The notes under the pieces are model-generated. The model made no database searches and had not been told where the DNA came from. It worked only from the letters and a program-made list of their open reading frames with translations. Positions 8,144 through 16,583 of a stretch of DNA of 35,788 nucleotides are shown piece after piece. Source of the DNA: a virus; the IMG/VR virus record IMGVR_UViG_3300031368_000192, positions 1 through 35,788 of that record, one strand, 5' to 3'. Numbering within the stretch: the stretch's first letter is position 1; the number at the start of each line of letters is the position of its first letter. A program made the translations under genes and the position numbers.

Positions 8144-9853
8144 TTACGCCGCCACTGTAACTACGGTATCGGGTGACAGGGGACGGTAGAACATATACCA
8201 CTCGATCACCCCATCCTGAGCAGCAGAACAGGTCGCCACGATCTCGCCAATCGGAACCAGCCAACGCATTTCCGGTACGACCATCAATACACCAGCTGCG
8301 GTCGGTGTCAGAACACCAGGAGACGCTGCCGTGAAGGTGTAGGAAGTACCGACTGCATTGTTATCGATAGCGACAGTCGTCGAGAGGGCTGTCGTAGCTG
8401 CCGGTGCGGCAACATTAGCGTTGATCGTGCAGTTGGCAGCACCGCCGATCAACGTGGTGACAATACCGATGAAGTCGGTCACCATGATCGGGCCGCCGGT
8501 AATGGTGAACAGGGGATCGTCGCCGTTCAACACATTGCCGTCAAGTTTGGCGATTGCAACTTCTTGTACTACTTGAAGATGCTCAAGACGTTCGAGCACC
8601 GAGCCGTCTGCATTGTGCTGGACGTTGCCAGACACAAACGGTGTCGTTGCATCAACTTCATTTGTACCTATCGCGCCAAAAAGCGAGACTGCCGAGGCCG
8701 CTGTAGCCGCTGCGGCTGCAACGCCGTTCGAGCCGATGGCGTCTACGAGGGAACTCGCCGCGCCAACTGGCGTACCAGCGCCAACGTTTACGGCTTCCTG
8801 GATTTGTTCGAGGCGTTCCAAGATTGAACCGTCCTCATTTGCAACTACCACGTCAGTCAGTGCATCGTTGTTCGCATCATTGAGGCCGACGAAGTTGGTT
8901 GGTGAGTCGGAAGGCACCCCGATCAATTGTCCGGTCTCGCCGTCTGCATCTACTGCGTAGTTCTCAAACCATTCGCAGGCAGCAGCGACGATGGTGATGT
9001 CAGGGTCAAGACCGGTTGAGGCAATCATGTTGCCTACGATTCGCCCCTGCGTAGCAGCCATCAACGTGATGCCGGGCAACCCGTCGGCGACCTTGATCAC
9101 ATTGTCCTGGATAACCACATCTTCACAAGCCGTAGTGTCATTGGTGATGCCGGCGTTTGAGTATGTTCCCTGGATCACATTGTCCTTCACAACCCATCGG
9201 TGTGATGCACCCGTGAACTTGACAGCATCGGTTGCACCGGCCGCAGCGTCGTCGGTGTAGAACTCGTTACCGACGATTTTCGTTCTGTTACAGGCTGCCT
9301 TCACGTCCACAGAGAGTACAAACTCGTCCACGCCTGCGCCGTCCTCGCCGACCATGAATTCACAGCCAGCAATAACGGTGCCGGTGATAGTCGTTTCAAT
9401 ATCCACACCAATCAACACATCCGTGACAGCCGGTTGGAAGCGCAAGCCAACGACGGTGATGTTGTTTGCCCCAATGTTGACACTCGATGCAGCGTTGTTG
9501 AAGTCGATTCTCGGCTTGCTATCGCCGCTTCCCACACCGATGACGTAGACATCCGGTAAGTCCATGTCGATCTGGGCAGCCGCCAAGTCCTCAACGTGGT
9601 TCGGCAGCACCCACACAATATCGCCAGCCAGGAGCGTCTTGCCAAACGCCCCATCAATAGTCGCCAGTGGAGCCGTTGGGTCAGTGCCGGGGTTTGAGTC
9701 ACTCGCGCTGGCATGTGTGCTACTGACAAAATAATGCGTGACCGCACGCATCCAGGTAGCATTGCCCATGCTGTCGACCAGGTCCCGGTTGTAATCATCC
9801 GGGTCCCATTCAGCAAAGTGATTTTTCAACCAATCGTTCGTTCTTAATGTCAT
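8144..9853 (-). CDS. Right-handed beta-helix protein, probable spike or fibre
   Basis: This 569-residue protein begins MTLRTNDWLKNHFAEWDPDD and contains a DSNPGTDPTAPLATIDGA segment (about residues 52-69), the usual entry to pectin-lyase-like beta-helices. Many short turns with N-N-I-T-V-V-G-L, K-I-V-G-N-E-F, W-V-V-K-D-N-V-I and VVIQDNVI follow, which are parallel beta-helix coils (about 110-290). Two copies of a likely coiled-coil signature follow: DGSILERLEQIQ and DGSVLERLEHLQ, probably trimerisation segments. Tailspikes with this fold bind or cut host polysaccharide; no catalytic residues can be assigned here. The start ATG at 9853 overlaps the upstream stop (ATGA) and has an AAGGAG site. 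Its place among neck genes is unusual for a spike. Confidence 0.7.
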   Translation of the reverse strand: MTLRTNDWLKNHFAEWDPDDYNRDLVDSMGNATWMRAVTHYFVSSTHASASDSNPGTDPTAPLATIDGAFGKTLLAGDIVWVLPNHVEDLAAAQIDMDLPDVYVIGVGSGDSKPRIDFNNAASSVNIGANNITVVGLRFQPAVTDVLIGVDIETTITGTVIAGCEFMVGEDGAGVDEFVLSVDVKAACNRTKIVGNEFYTDDAAAGATDAVKFTGASHRWVVKDNVIQGTYSNAGITNDTTACEDVVIQDNVIKVADGLPGITLMAATQGRIVGNMIASTGLDPDITIVAAACEWFENYAVDADGETGQLIGVPSDSPTNFVGLNDANNDALTDVVVANEDGSILERLEQIQEAVNVGAGTPVGAASSLVDAIGSNGVAAAAATAASAVSLFGAIGTNEVDATTPFVSGNVQHNADGSVLERLEHLQVVQEVAIAKLDGNVLNGDDPLFTITGGPIMVTDFIGIVTTLIGGAANCTINANVAAPAATTALSTTVAIDNNAVGTSYTFTAASPGVLTPTAAGVLMVVPEMRWLVPIGEIVATCSAAQDGVIEWYMFYRPLSPDTVVTVAA

Positions 9854-10326
9854 CGTACCAAACTCCTTATCTTCTTTTCCAGCGACTTTGCCACAACGTA
9901 CATCGCCGGTAACTTCATTTCGTCTATCGCTGGCCTGAGGTACGCACGCTCAGGAATCGTGTAGGTCGCTGAAAGGGCCAGGGCTTTCCACATCGGGTTT
10001 CTCGTTTCAGACCACTTGGCCCAAAAGAAGCGTCTTTGTCTTGGCGTAATTTCCACCGTGACGCCAAACTCATGAGCAGCACCGTAGACTGCATCAACCC
10101 GCACATCAACTCTATACTGGTTGATCTTGCGTGGCTTAATGCCGTCGATCAGGTTGCCGGTGTCAAAGAGTCCCTTAGCAACTGCATTATCACGAGCTTG
10201 CAAGGCAATCACCCAGGCTCCGTCTTCAATACAATCTGCCAAGTCGCTGCCAGGTATTGCATGCCCTAGAGCGACAATCTTTTTCTCAAACTGTAGCAAA
10301 TTGAACGCTTTTTGTTTGAAGGCCAT
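9850..10326 (-). CDS. HK97 gp10-like tail completion / neck protein
   Basis: This 158-residue protein, from ATG 10326 (MAFKQKAFNLLQF), overlaps the stop of the upstream small ORF as TAATG. It has the features of HK97-gp10/tail-completion proteins: an amphipathic N-terminal helix, ARDNAVAKGLFDTGNLIDGI, then DAVYGAAHEFGVTVEITPRQ and a C-terminal PERAYLRPAIDEMK segment, the common R-P-F/Y-L-RPA signature. These proteins join tail to head. A longer frame opening at 10368 exists, but it would run back into the previous gene and has no ribosome site. Confidence 0.8.
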   Translation of the reverse strand: MAFKQKAFNLLQFEKKIVALGHAIPGSDLADCIEDGAWVIALQARDNAVAKGLFDTGNLIDGIKPRKINQYRVDVRVDAVYGAAHEFGVTVEITPRQRRFFWAKWSETRNPMWKALALSATYTIPERAYLRPAIDEMKLPAMYVVAKSLEKKIRSLVR

Positions 10327-10517
10327 TACGTTACCAAACCATATGTCATGGCGAGTCCCAAACTCCAAACTTTCGCGTGGAGCGATGAGCGTTTACCGCC
10401 CATCCGTCCAGAACCTATGCCTGTTGGCTGTCTGGTTCCTGCTTCACAGTGGGGCCTTACCGCACCCCAACTCCACAGGCAATTCGGGGCCGTTTGCCCC
10501 TTCACTTTGTAGTTCAT
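10326..10517 (-). CDS. Small basic protein of unknown function
   Basis: This 63-residue basic protein has two cysteines, several tryptophans and glycines, and no family I recognise. It starts with ATG overlapping the stop of the head-closure gene (ATGA) and its stop overlaps the next start (TAATG). This tight coupling on both sides is the main evidence that it is translated. It sits between head-closure and gp10-like genes, where some phages carry a short accessory neck gene. Confidence 0.55.
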   Translation of the reverse strand: MNYKVKGQTAPNCLWSWGAVRPHCEAGTRQPTGIGSGRMGGKRSSLHAKVWSLGLAMTYGLVT

Positions 10518-10894
10518 ACCACCGTCCCACCAACGTTGACCCGTTCGAGGGAGAGACTGGTATGATGCGCCTTGGTACTGTTCCTGTTCAACACTGCCTC
10601 GATCCTGAACGTTCCCTCGTCCACGAGTGTATCGTCAGTCTGCCAGCGGATGTTCCTGATTATGTCGTCTACAGCCACATCCTCACCGATGTTCATTAAC
10701 AGCTTATACGTTTGCGCCATTGGAAATCCGGCTGCCTCGTCAGCTATCCGTTCCGTTTTGGCAATGAACCGGCAGTTGATCGTGCCTACGTCTGCCCAGT
10801 CCGGTATCAGTTCACCGGACGCGCTTTGTGCTGGCGTATTACGCTGAACGACACAGGTATGGAGCAAATGCTTCTTGAAGTGCACATTCGCCAT
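10514..10894 (-). CDS. Head closure / head-tail joining protein
   Basis: This 126-residue beta-rich protein resembles SPP1 gp16/HK97-type head-tail joining proteins. It starts MANVHFKKHLLHTCVVQRNT, has ASGELIPDWADVGTINCRF, then E-R-I-A-D-E and a C-terminal half with DDIIRNIRWQTDDTLVDEG before FRIEAVLNR. Such proteins plug the portal after packaging and connect to the tail. The start is a TAATG overlap with the connector gene, and the gene order connector - closure - gp10 - terminator is the usual one. Confidence 0.7.
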   Translation of the reverse strand: MANVHFKKHLLHTCVVQRNTPAQSASGELIPDWADVGTINCRFIAKTERIADEAAGFPMAQTYKLLMNIGEDVAVDDIIRNIRWQTDDTLVDEGTFRIEAVLNRNSTKAHHTSLSLERVNVGGTVV

Positions 10895-11307
10895 TAGCTA
10901 GTATCTCCAGCGTCCAGGTCTATGTATCCTTTGACCTCTATGGTGGCCCGTTTCATACCAGCCGTTGCCAAAACGCCAGAACAATCGAGCATCATCGCCT
11001 GTTGCCCGTAGAGTGATGCCTTTAGTCCCTCACCATCAACGCCCATGTACGTCACTGCCCACTCCGAGTCAACCTTCTCACTCTTCGTCTGCCGCTCGTA
11101 CATCGTGAGGAAATGCGCGGCAAGCAGAAGTTGAATTTGACAGAGCATATCGCCACCACCACAGTCGCCGAGCTTACCAGATAGCGCAAGTGTGCGGAAG
11201 TAGGCCATGTTGATAAAGTTATGGATCCGCACATCTAACAGATCGGTGTCTATGATCTCTTTTACGTCGTCGGCGTCTATGCAGGCATTGACGTTCAAGG
11301 TCGCCAT
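10894..11307 (-). CDS. Head-tail connector (gp6-like / DUF4054-like)
   Basis: This 137-residue protein has a helical N-terminus (DADDVKEIIDTDLLDVRIHN) and then FINMAYFRTLALSGKLGDCG and LLLAAHFLTMYERQ. This is the pattern of gp6-like connector adaptors that bind the portal base. The C-terminal part contains GLKASLYGQQAMMLDCSG, matching the S-x-Y-G-Q stretch common in DUF4054 proteins. The ATG at 11307 overlaps the stop of the upstream small gene. Position after the capsid genes supports the call. Confidence 0.7.
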   Translation of the reverse strand: MATLNVNACIDADDVKEIIDTDLLDVRIHNFINMAYFRTLALSGKLGDCGGGDMLCQIQLLLAAHFLTMYERQTKSEKVDSEWAVTYMGVDGEGLKASLYGQQAMMLDCSGVLATAGMKRATIEVKGYIDLDAGDTS

Positions 11308-11576
11308 TATGCGCCCCGCTGAACCACAAACGCTTCTACATCGCCTTTGGTGATACGACCGTCACGACCGCTGCCAGAGACCTCAGATAAGTCCAGTCCT
11401 GTGGCCTCTGCAAACTCCATTGCCGCAGCCGTTGCGCTCGTAGTTTCCACGTGGAAACCACGCTCAAACTTGTCGCCAAAAGCGATGAATTCAGCATCGG
11501 TTACCTGGATCACATCACCTGCAACGCACTGACCAGACCGGTGAGTGCATCCGGGTTTTACTTTGACAGTGTGCAT
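11307..11576 (-). CDS. Small protein with E3-binding (peripheral subunit-binding) domain
   Basis: This 89-residue protein is read from ATG 11576 behind a perfect AAGGAGGTCC leader. The frame upstream to 11714 is only overlap with the capsid gene. The N-terminal half (MHTVKVKPGCTHRSG, then CVAGDVIQVTD) looks like a small beta domain. Residues about 52-86 match the E3-binding domain of 2-oxoacid dehydrogenase E2 subunits: AMEFAEATGLDLSEVSGSG, then RDGRITKGDVEAF. That fold also serves as a Lsr2/FtsK-type helical binding module in some phage capsid-associated proteins. Directly after the major capsid gene, it is more likely virion-associated than metabolic. Role unknown. Confidence 0.7.
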   Translation of the reverse strand: MHTVKVKPGCTHRSGQCVAGDVIQVTDAEFIAFGDKFERGFHVETTSATAAAMEFAEATGLDLSEVSGSGRDGRITKGDVEAFVVQRGA

Positions 11577-11599
11577 TGGACCTCCTTGCAGACCGTTAT

Positions 11600-12607
11600 T
11601 TAGCAGCCGGTGGCGTGGGCGATACCACTGTTCCCGCTGTAATCCGTGCGGAGTCTCGGTATCGCACTCATCATCACGACGAAGAAGAGTGCCGAGCCAT
11701 CCGGGCTTTCCCACTGGCGATTCTCCAGCGAGAGGGCAATCACCAGATCAACCACATCCCTGGTAAGCTGTACCATGACCAACTCGCCATCCGGGATAAG
11801 ATCGTTAGCCTTGACGAACTCGATCTGCGGGATAGTCTCCACAGTCTCAAGCGCGGTCTGGCCACTGCCGTCAGCGTGCCGATCCAGCATCTCGTGATAC
11901 TGGGTGTTTGCGATATAGCAGCCAAACGGGCCATAGTAGCGTTTCGCAGCCAACGCACTCATCATACCCAGGAACGTTGGTCTGATATGGGAGAGAGTGC
12001 CGAAATCCCCGCCGCCCCCGCCGCCGTAGCCAGCCGCGGTGTTGGTATCACGTGCAGCCAGGGTTCGGTAACCAGGGATGTCAGAGCCATGCACCACGAT
12101 GCCAGCCTCGCCGTTGATCAAAATGTCCTCGGCTTTTTCGGCAACGGCGATTGCCGCCGCGTCGGCTTCAGACACTTCAACGTCACGACCTGCGCTACGT
12201 GCTACGAGCAGTTCACGCCTGCCGATGCCGTACTCTGCCGAGATGATCGGGATGGGCACGCCATACGTCTTCATATCAGTGCGGTCGTTGTTACGCCGCG
12301 ACCTGAAGTCCATCGTCACGTCAGCAGCGATACGTTCGCTTGCCACACGCCATTTGCTAAACTCTTCTGCCAAAGTGGTGGTGGTGGTCAGCTTGGCGTC
12401 CACCAGGTCTTGGTAGGCATTGAGCCGCTGCTGGCCGCGAGCGATGATCACCGAGTCCAGTTTCTCCCACTCTTCGCGGGACAAGAAACTGTTGATTTTC
12501 AGACCGTCCGCGCCATAGGCAATGCCTTGTTTGTCGTAGAAAGCAGGTCGGCTTGAATTCGTCACAAAGTCGACGGCCTCCACGCCTCGTAAAATCTTCA
12601 CAGTCAT
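11600..12607 (-). CDS. Major capsid protein, HK97 fold, encapsulin-like
   Basis: This 335-residue protein follows the protease/scaffold and decoration genes. Its pattern fits encapsulin-related phage capsid proteins: an early SREEWEKLDSVIIARGQQRL (E-loop/P-domain start), DLVDAKLTTTTTLAEEFSKW, MKTYGVPIPIISAEYGIGRR, then AEKAEDILINGEAG and a C-terminal domain with LVIALSLENRQWES. A glycine run (GYGGGGGGDFG) lies in a loop near residue 205. ATG 12607 has AAGGAGACGAAAAA upstream. The order protease, decoration and capsid is standard for HK97-like heads. Confidence 0.8.
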   Translation of the reverse strand: MTVKILRGVEAVDFVTNSSRPAFYDKQGIAYGADGLKINSFLSREEWEKLDSVIIARGQQRLNAYQDLVDAKLTTTTTLAEEFSKWRVASERIAADVTMDFRSRRNNDRTDMKTYGVPIPIISAEYGIGRRELLVARSAGRDVEVSEADAAAIAVAEKAEDILINGEAGIVVHGSDIPGYRTLAARDTNTAAGYGGGGGGDFGTLSHIRPTFLGMMSALAAKRYYGPFGCYIANTQYHEMLDRHADGSGQTALETVETIPQIEFVKANDLIPDGELVMVQLTRDVVDLVIALSLENRQWESPDGSALFFVVMMSAIPRLRTDYSGNSGIAHATGC

Positions 12608-12619
12608 TTTTTCGTCTCC

Positions 12620-13099
12620 TTAGAGAATCCGCACAGCCAACCGCGCCGGTCCGCCGGTGTTATTCACCAGGTCTGCATCGGCGACACCGACCAGAGAATT
12701 GATGAGTGAGCCTGCCGCAACAACGGTCAGATGTCCGTTACCGTCACTCTCAAGCAGTGACACGCCCTTGACCGCAGTCTGTCCATTCGCCAAGAACATG
12801 TTGAACACGTCCCCGGGCGAACCTTCGGCATAGTAGCAAGTGTCGTCGGCTGCATACTCAATGTCGATAGCTGCCTGCAACGGATGAGTGATGGTGTCGG
12901 GCGTGATAGTCTCCAACACGACCAACGTACCAACAGTTACGCCGTTAGCCGTCGCGTGCAACTCCAGTTCCTCATCCGCGTCAAAGCGCACCAGTTCGCC
13001 GGGGCACAACGCATGGTCGGCGATAGCCTCTTTGCGAACGACTCCGTTAAGATTCGCGCTTTTCAGTACGATAGTGTGTCTCGTGGTTGTACGAGCCAT
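12620..13099 (-). CDS. Probable capsid decoration / stabilisation protein
   Basis: This 159-residue beta-rich protein lies between the protease/scaffold and major capsid genes, the place of lambda gpD-like or DUF2190-like decoration proteins. It contains HALCPGELVRFDADEELELH, ANGVTVGTLVVLETITPDT, AADDTCYYAEGSPGDVFNMF and a C-terminal NNTGGPARLAVRIL. The repeated theme of property-like values (CPGE-LV, GT-LVVLE, Y-AEGSPGDVF) is common in such proteins. The call rests on position and general sequence style, not on a strong motif. ATG 13099 is 2 nt past the upstream stop. Confidence 0.6.
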   Translation of the reverse strand: MARTTTRHTIVLKSANLNGVVRKEAIADHALCPGELVRFDADEELELHATANGVTVGTLVVLETITPDTITHPLQAAIDIEYAADDTCYYAEGSPGDVFNMFLANGQTAVKGVSLLESDGNGHLTVVAAGSLINSLVGVADADLVNNTGGPARLAVRIL

Positions 13100-13101
13100 G
13101 C

Positions 13102-14787
13102 TTACGCCTCCTTCGGTTCACGCGAGAAAACATCCGGCATCGGAAATGGGATCAGTTCCTCGCTGTTCTGAATTGGCCCACCGCCTTGACCTGCATAGTC
13201 AGCTGGCAACAGATTGATTCGCAGTGTTTTTAGAGCCTCATCACTGAGTGTCTCCAATTGTTCTGCCGAGAGCGTGGACAGTGAAGCTACCTCGTTGACC
13301 AAAACGCGTCGCCCGTCGGCGGCTTCTTGCGCAAGCCGTTGGGCATTGGTCAAAATTGCACGCACTGCATCCGCTCCGCCAAACTCTTCAGCCAGTGTCG
13401 AAAAGGCATCGGGGAGAGGGGCCTCATCGGGTTCTGGAACAACTTCGCTGGGTTCCACAGCCGTGACGTTTCCAGCATCCGCCTCGGCTACGGGTATTTC
13501 CTCGCTACCAGGTGGCATTTCCTCCTCAGCACCCAAACTCTCCAGATATGCCACGAGAGCTTCCAATGCCGCGTCGTCCATGCCCTGCAACAGTTCATCG
13601 GACAGGCCCAGCCTACCATCGTCCGAGATTGCCTTGATCATTTCGTCCTTGTTCATTTGATTCGTTGCCTCCTGAATCAACTCATACGCAACCTCTACGC
13701 GCTCAGGCTGCCCGAATGTAACCTCGCCAGCATCAATGCTGGCGTCAAAAACCTCGTTCTTGGCAAGTCCAAGAGCCTTGAGAATAACTTGCAACGCCTT
13801 GGCTAACTTGCTTTCCTCTGTGCGAAAGTGGTCGTCAAGCAAAGTCTCTGCTTTTGCCTGCGCTGAGGCGAGTGCCGATGCAGGAATGTCAGCCATTGAT
13901 CCACGCCCACCTAGAACCGCGCGAACCGCACCGGCGTTTAGCTTGTTCGTGGATGGGTTGACGACGGGGAAAAAGCGGAGATCGCGCATGTTATCAGCTT
14001 TTGGATCGCCAAGCAATGACCTAGCGGCGATCCAATCTTTCATAGCCTGCGGCGCGTTCTCGATCTTGACGGGCGCGTCGGCAGGCATTTCTGCTGCCGT
14101 GTTTTTGTAGAATCCCGCGCGATAGTCCTGAAAAGTTGTCCCCACATCAGCCCAGGATATTTCTTCTGTTCCTTCAAAGGTCGGTGTTCGTGCCGTGCCC
14201 AAAACGTTGATCTTCACGTTATCGCCCTCCTCGTTTACTCTGGGAACCCCGCACCCATCCTCCCAGGAACACGCGCCCACACTGTCAAGCAGGACGGCTA
14301 TGTGGTCAGGCCGTATGTTACGAGAGATACCCACAAACTCTTCATTGTCGCGTTCCCCTGCTACTTCCTCCAAGTCACGGAAGTAGGCCGTGGAGATTTC
14401 AATGGCCTTCCCTGCTTCGAGGAGCTTGATAGCTTCTATCCCTCGCACCACTGCCTTTGCCTTGGCCACATCGATCCACAACTCACCGCGCAGTTTGTCA
14501 CCGTCCATCTCAGGATTGAAGAACGAACCGATCTGAATTTCTGCCAGCGTCTCAGGGGCGTTGGCTGTAGCTGGCAAACCGTCACTGTCCAGAGGATGAC
14601 TGGGAACAACGACCGGGATACCTGCCCAAGCGTCGGGGTACATCCCAACTTCCTCGGCAAGTACAAGTTCCTCGTTCAAAATCCCTTCAACCAACGCAAT
14701 CGTGGGGGCCACGAGATAGTCAATATTTCCAACTGTCTCATGTCTCGTAAGTTTGGCTGAGTTCTTGGCGAACTTCAAATTCCCCAT
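13102..14787 (-). CDS. Prohead protease-scaffold protein (DUF2213-like)
   Basis: This 561-residue protein starts at ATG 14787 (MGNLKFAKNSAKLTRHETVG) behind a GAGGATT leader and overlaps the upstream LamG gene by 13 nt. The N-terminal part fits DUF2213 capsid maturation proteases: IPVVVPSHPLDSDG (the H of the conserved S/P-H), IGSFFNPEMDGDKLRGELWI and GKAIEISTAYFRDLEE near the putative catalytic serine, then IRPDHIAVLLDSVGACS. The middle carries a DUF2213-type extension. The last 200 residues are acidic and helical (rich in Glu, Ala and Leu), like an internal scaffold. Processing of this scaffold would permit capsid expansion. It lies immediately upstream of decoration and capsid genes. Confidence 0.72.
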   Translation of the reverse strand: MGNLKFAKNSAKLTRHETVGNIDYLVAPTIALVEGILNEELVLAEEVGMYPDAWAGIPVVVPSHPLDSDGLPATANAPETLAEIQIGSFFNPEMDGDKLRGELWIDVAKAKAVVRGIEAIKLLEAGKAIEISTAYFRDLEEVAGERDNEEFVGISRNIRPDHIAVLLDSVGACSWEDGCGVPRVNEEGDNVKINVLGTARTPTFEGTEEISWADVGTTFQDYRAGFYKNTAAEMPADAPVKIENAPQAMKDWIAARSLLGDPKADNMRDLRFFPVVNPSTNKLNAGAVRAVLGGRGSMADIPASALASAQAKAETLLDDHFRTEESKLAKALQVILKALGLAKNEVFDASIDAGEVTFGQPERVEVAYELIQEATNQMNKDEMIKAISDDGRLGLSDELLQGMDDAALEALVAYLESLGAEEEMPPGSEEIPVAEADAGNVTAVEPSEVVPEPDEAPLPDAFSTLAEEFGGADAVRAILTNAQRLAQEAADGRRVLVNEVASLSTLSAEQLETLSDEALKTLRINLLPADYAGQGGGPIQNSEELIPFPMPDVFSREPKEA

Positions 14788-15461
14788 AATCCTCGTTCGG
14801 CCTCCCAAATGCTTGCTACTTCTCTGTCACTCAACTGTCTATTCCATATCCTCGGATGCCAGAGCTTGCCAATGAAATTATTGTCGTGGCTGTTGTTTGC
14901 CAGATAAAATGTCTCGTTTATGGTCACCGGATCGAGCAGGCCCCCAACCGATTGCACCATTGGAACTGGCAGACCGTTGACATACGCCTGTCCCCACAAC
15001 CCCTGCCTGACAAATGCGAAAAATGACCACTGATTCAAAACCACAACACCAACGGCCGTTGCGCCGCAGCGACTACCCGCTTGATTTGAACGAAAGGCTA
15101 GATTGGTTGACCATTGATACCATTCCCAACCGCCGGTATCCAGTAGCCCCCTCCCAAAGATTGCACAGGAAGCTGCACCGGATGTCGGATATGCCCAGGC
15201 GCACATGCTAAAGTCTTCTGACGTAAAATCAAAAGCTGCGGATGCTCCAGCTGCCATCCACAAATAGTTCAGCGCTGCACCAAAGGTAAGAGATGATGCG
15301 CCCCCAACTTCATTCGTCCAGGTAGGCACAAGTTGCCAATTCATCTCGTAATGATTGTCGGCCCAGTCGTGTGTAAATGTTCCTTGACCCTCTCTCATCC
15401 TCAAATCCAAGAGAAGGTTGTGGTTCAATTTCAGCCTGTCGTATCCACCTACACTGCCCAC
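14775..15461 (-). CDS. LamG/concanavalin-like domain protein (copy 2)
   Basis: This 228-residue single-domain protein has the LamG_3 jelly-roll pattern: YDRLKLNHNLLLDLRMREG at the N-terminus, FTSEDFSMCAWAYPTSGAAS, LNQWSFFAFVR, AYVNGLPVP, and a C-terminal FIGKLWHPRIWNRQLSDREV. It is clearly paralogous to the next gene upstream (15449-16150). Both share LNH/VNH-x-LLLD-x-RMREG-x-G-x-x-THDWA at the start and W-NR-x-LS at the end. Such domains bind glycans and are common on phage virions as adhesins. The start is GTG 15461 behind AGAGGG, overlapping the upstream stop by 13 nt. Confidence 0.78.
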   Translation of the reverse strand: MGSVGGYDRLKLNHNLLLDLRMREGQGTFTHDWADNHYEMNWQLVPTWTNEVGGASSLTFGAALNYLWMAAGASAAFDFTSEDFSMCAWAYPTSGAASCAIFGRGLLDTGGWEWYQWSTNLAFRSNQAGSRCGATAVGVVVLNQWSFFAFVRQGLWGQAYVNGLPVPMVQSVGGLLDPVTINETFYLANNSHDNNFIGKLWHPRIWNRQLSDREVASIWEAERGLWGI

Positions 15462-16150
15462 AAGTCCCTCTCAAATTCAAACAACGCTTTGAACTCGCTT
15501 GCGGAAAGTGCCCTATTCCACACACGGTGCCCCCACATACTTCCCGACCACCACCCGGCCGCACCCGCTTGCGTTGCGCCCATCACGAAATCCGCTGCGG
15601 CTGCTGAATCCGGGTCAATATGGGTTGCTGGCGTTACCGTGGCATCCTCGCCGTCTACGTAAATGCGCACGCTTGCGCCGTCCCGGCTGAATCCGACCAT
15701 GCGCCAGGCGTTCGTGCCAATGGAGGAACTGTAAGTGTACTGAGACGTTGGCCCTGCTTGGAACGTCACCAAGGCGAGAGGAGGGCCTGCGGTAGCAGGG
15801 ATATAGAACGCCCAACCCGTTGCCCACCCCGCGACAGCTTTGCAGAAAACGTAACGATTGCCGGTTGCATTGGTGTTTACCCAGGCCACGCCGGAGAAAT
15901 TGCCAGCCGTGAAGTCCAGGTCGCCGCTGTCGGCGGCAGGTAGATTGAGGTATTCATGAGTAGCGGCAGCAAACGCTAGATACTCAACGCCGGAGGCTGC
16001 ACGTACTGTCCAGGTTGGCGTGTTGACCAGTGCAATGTCTTCGTGGTGAGGACGTGCCCAGTCGTGCGTGAGAACCCCCGTTCCCTCACGCATCCGCACA
16101 TCCAGGAGCAATCCGTGGTTCACTGCTAGAGCGTCGTAACCGCGTGGCAT
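15449..16150 (-). CDS. LamG/concanavalin-like domain protein (copy 1)
   Basis: This 233-residue jelly-roll protein is paralogous to its downstream neighbour. Visible elements are LAVNHGLLLDVRMREGTGVL, LDFTAGNFSGVAWVNTNATG, NAWRMVGFSRDGASVRIYVD and a closing WGHRVWNRALSASEFKALFE. These are the strand patterns of LamG_3 domains, in which the last motif packs against the N-terminus. Probable virion-surface carbohydrate-binding decoration. ATG 16150 follows the stop of the upstream gene directly. Confidence 0.8.
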   Translation of the reverse strand: MPRGYDALAVNHGLLLDVRMREGTGVLTHDWARPHHEDIALVNTPTWTVRAASGVEYLAFAAATHEYLNLPAADSGDLDFTAGNFSGVAWVNTNATGNRYVFCKAVAGWATGWAFYIPATAGPPLALVTFQAGPTSQYTYSSSIGTNAWRMVGFSRDGASVRIYVDGEDATVTPATHIDPDSAAAADFVMGATQAGAAGWWSGSMWGHRVWNRALSASEFKALFEFERDLWAV

Positions 16151-16582
16151 CTAACTTTCCTCCAAGACAGAGTAGACAAAAGCGTGATCCCCCCCTGCGG
16201 TGCGCTGGATAGTCAGGCGTATACCAAAACGACAGGGGAGCATGTCCACAGCAATTATGGTTCGTCCACCTGCCAATCCCCCATCTGCACCGATGTATGT
16301 CGCCACATCTTGCAATTCCCATCCCCCGGCTAGGGCCAAGCGGTAGTAGGTGTTGAATACCACAGTGTCTCCACCGACCATAAGATCAAGATCGACGTAG
16401 CAAACTTGGGGTTTCATGCTGCCAGCATAGGGATTGTCCACGATGTACAGATTTTGCTCATTGCCGTCAGTCGTGATCGTGCCGCCGGTTTCTTGAAGAG
16501 TGAGAAGAGAGTTAACCAGGTCAAACGTCTGATTGACCGTATCCGTAGTTTCGCTACCAGCTATGTTCTGGCTACCGATCAT
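16151..16582 (-). CDS. Hypothetical virion-associated protein
   Basis: This 143-residue protein has no family I recognise. It begins with a polar Ser/Thr-rich segment (MIGSQNIAGSETTDTVNQTF) and is then mainly beta: TLQETGGTITTDGNEQNLYI, a W near residue 87, and a C-terminal VDMLPCRFGIRLTIQRTAGG. It is transcribed between another beta-rich small protein and the LamG pair with 1-nt spacing, so it is probably part of the same virion or receptor-binding set. ATG 16582 lies 1 nt after the upstream stop. Confidence 0.6.
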   Translation of the reverse strand: MIGSQNIAGSETTDTVNQTFDLVNSLLTLQETGGTITTDGNEQNLYIVDNPYAGSMKPQVCYVDLDLMVGGDTVVFNTYYRLALAGGWELQDVATYIGADGGLAGGRTIIAVDMLPCRFGIRLTIQRTAGGDHAFVYSVLEES

Positions 16583-16583
16583 T

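Noticed and set aside
11576-12556. 326-codon plus-strand frame opposite the capsid gene
   Set aside because: Shadow of the major capsid gene; no recognisable domain.
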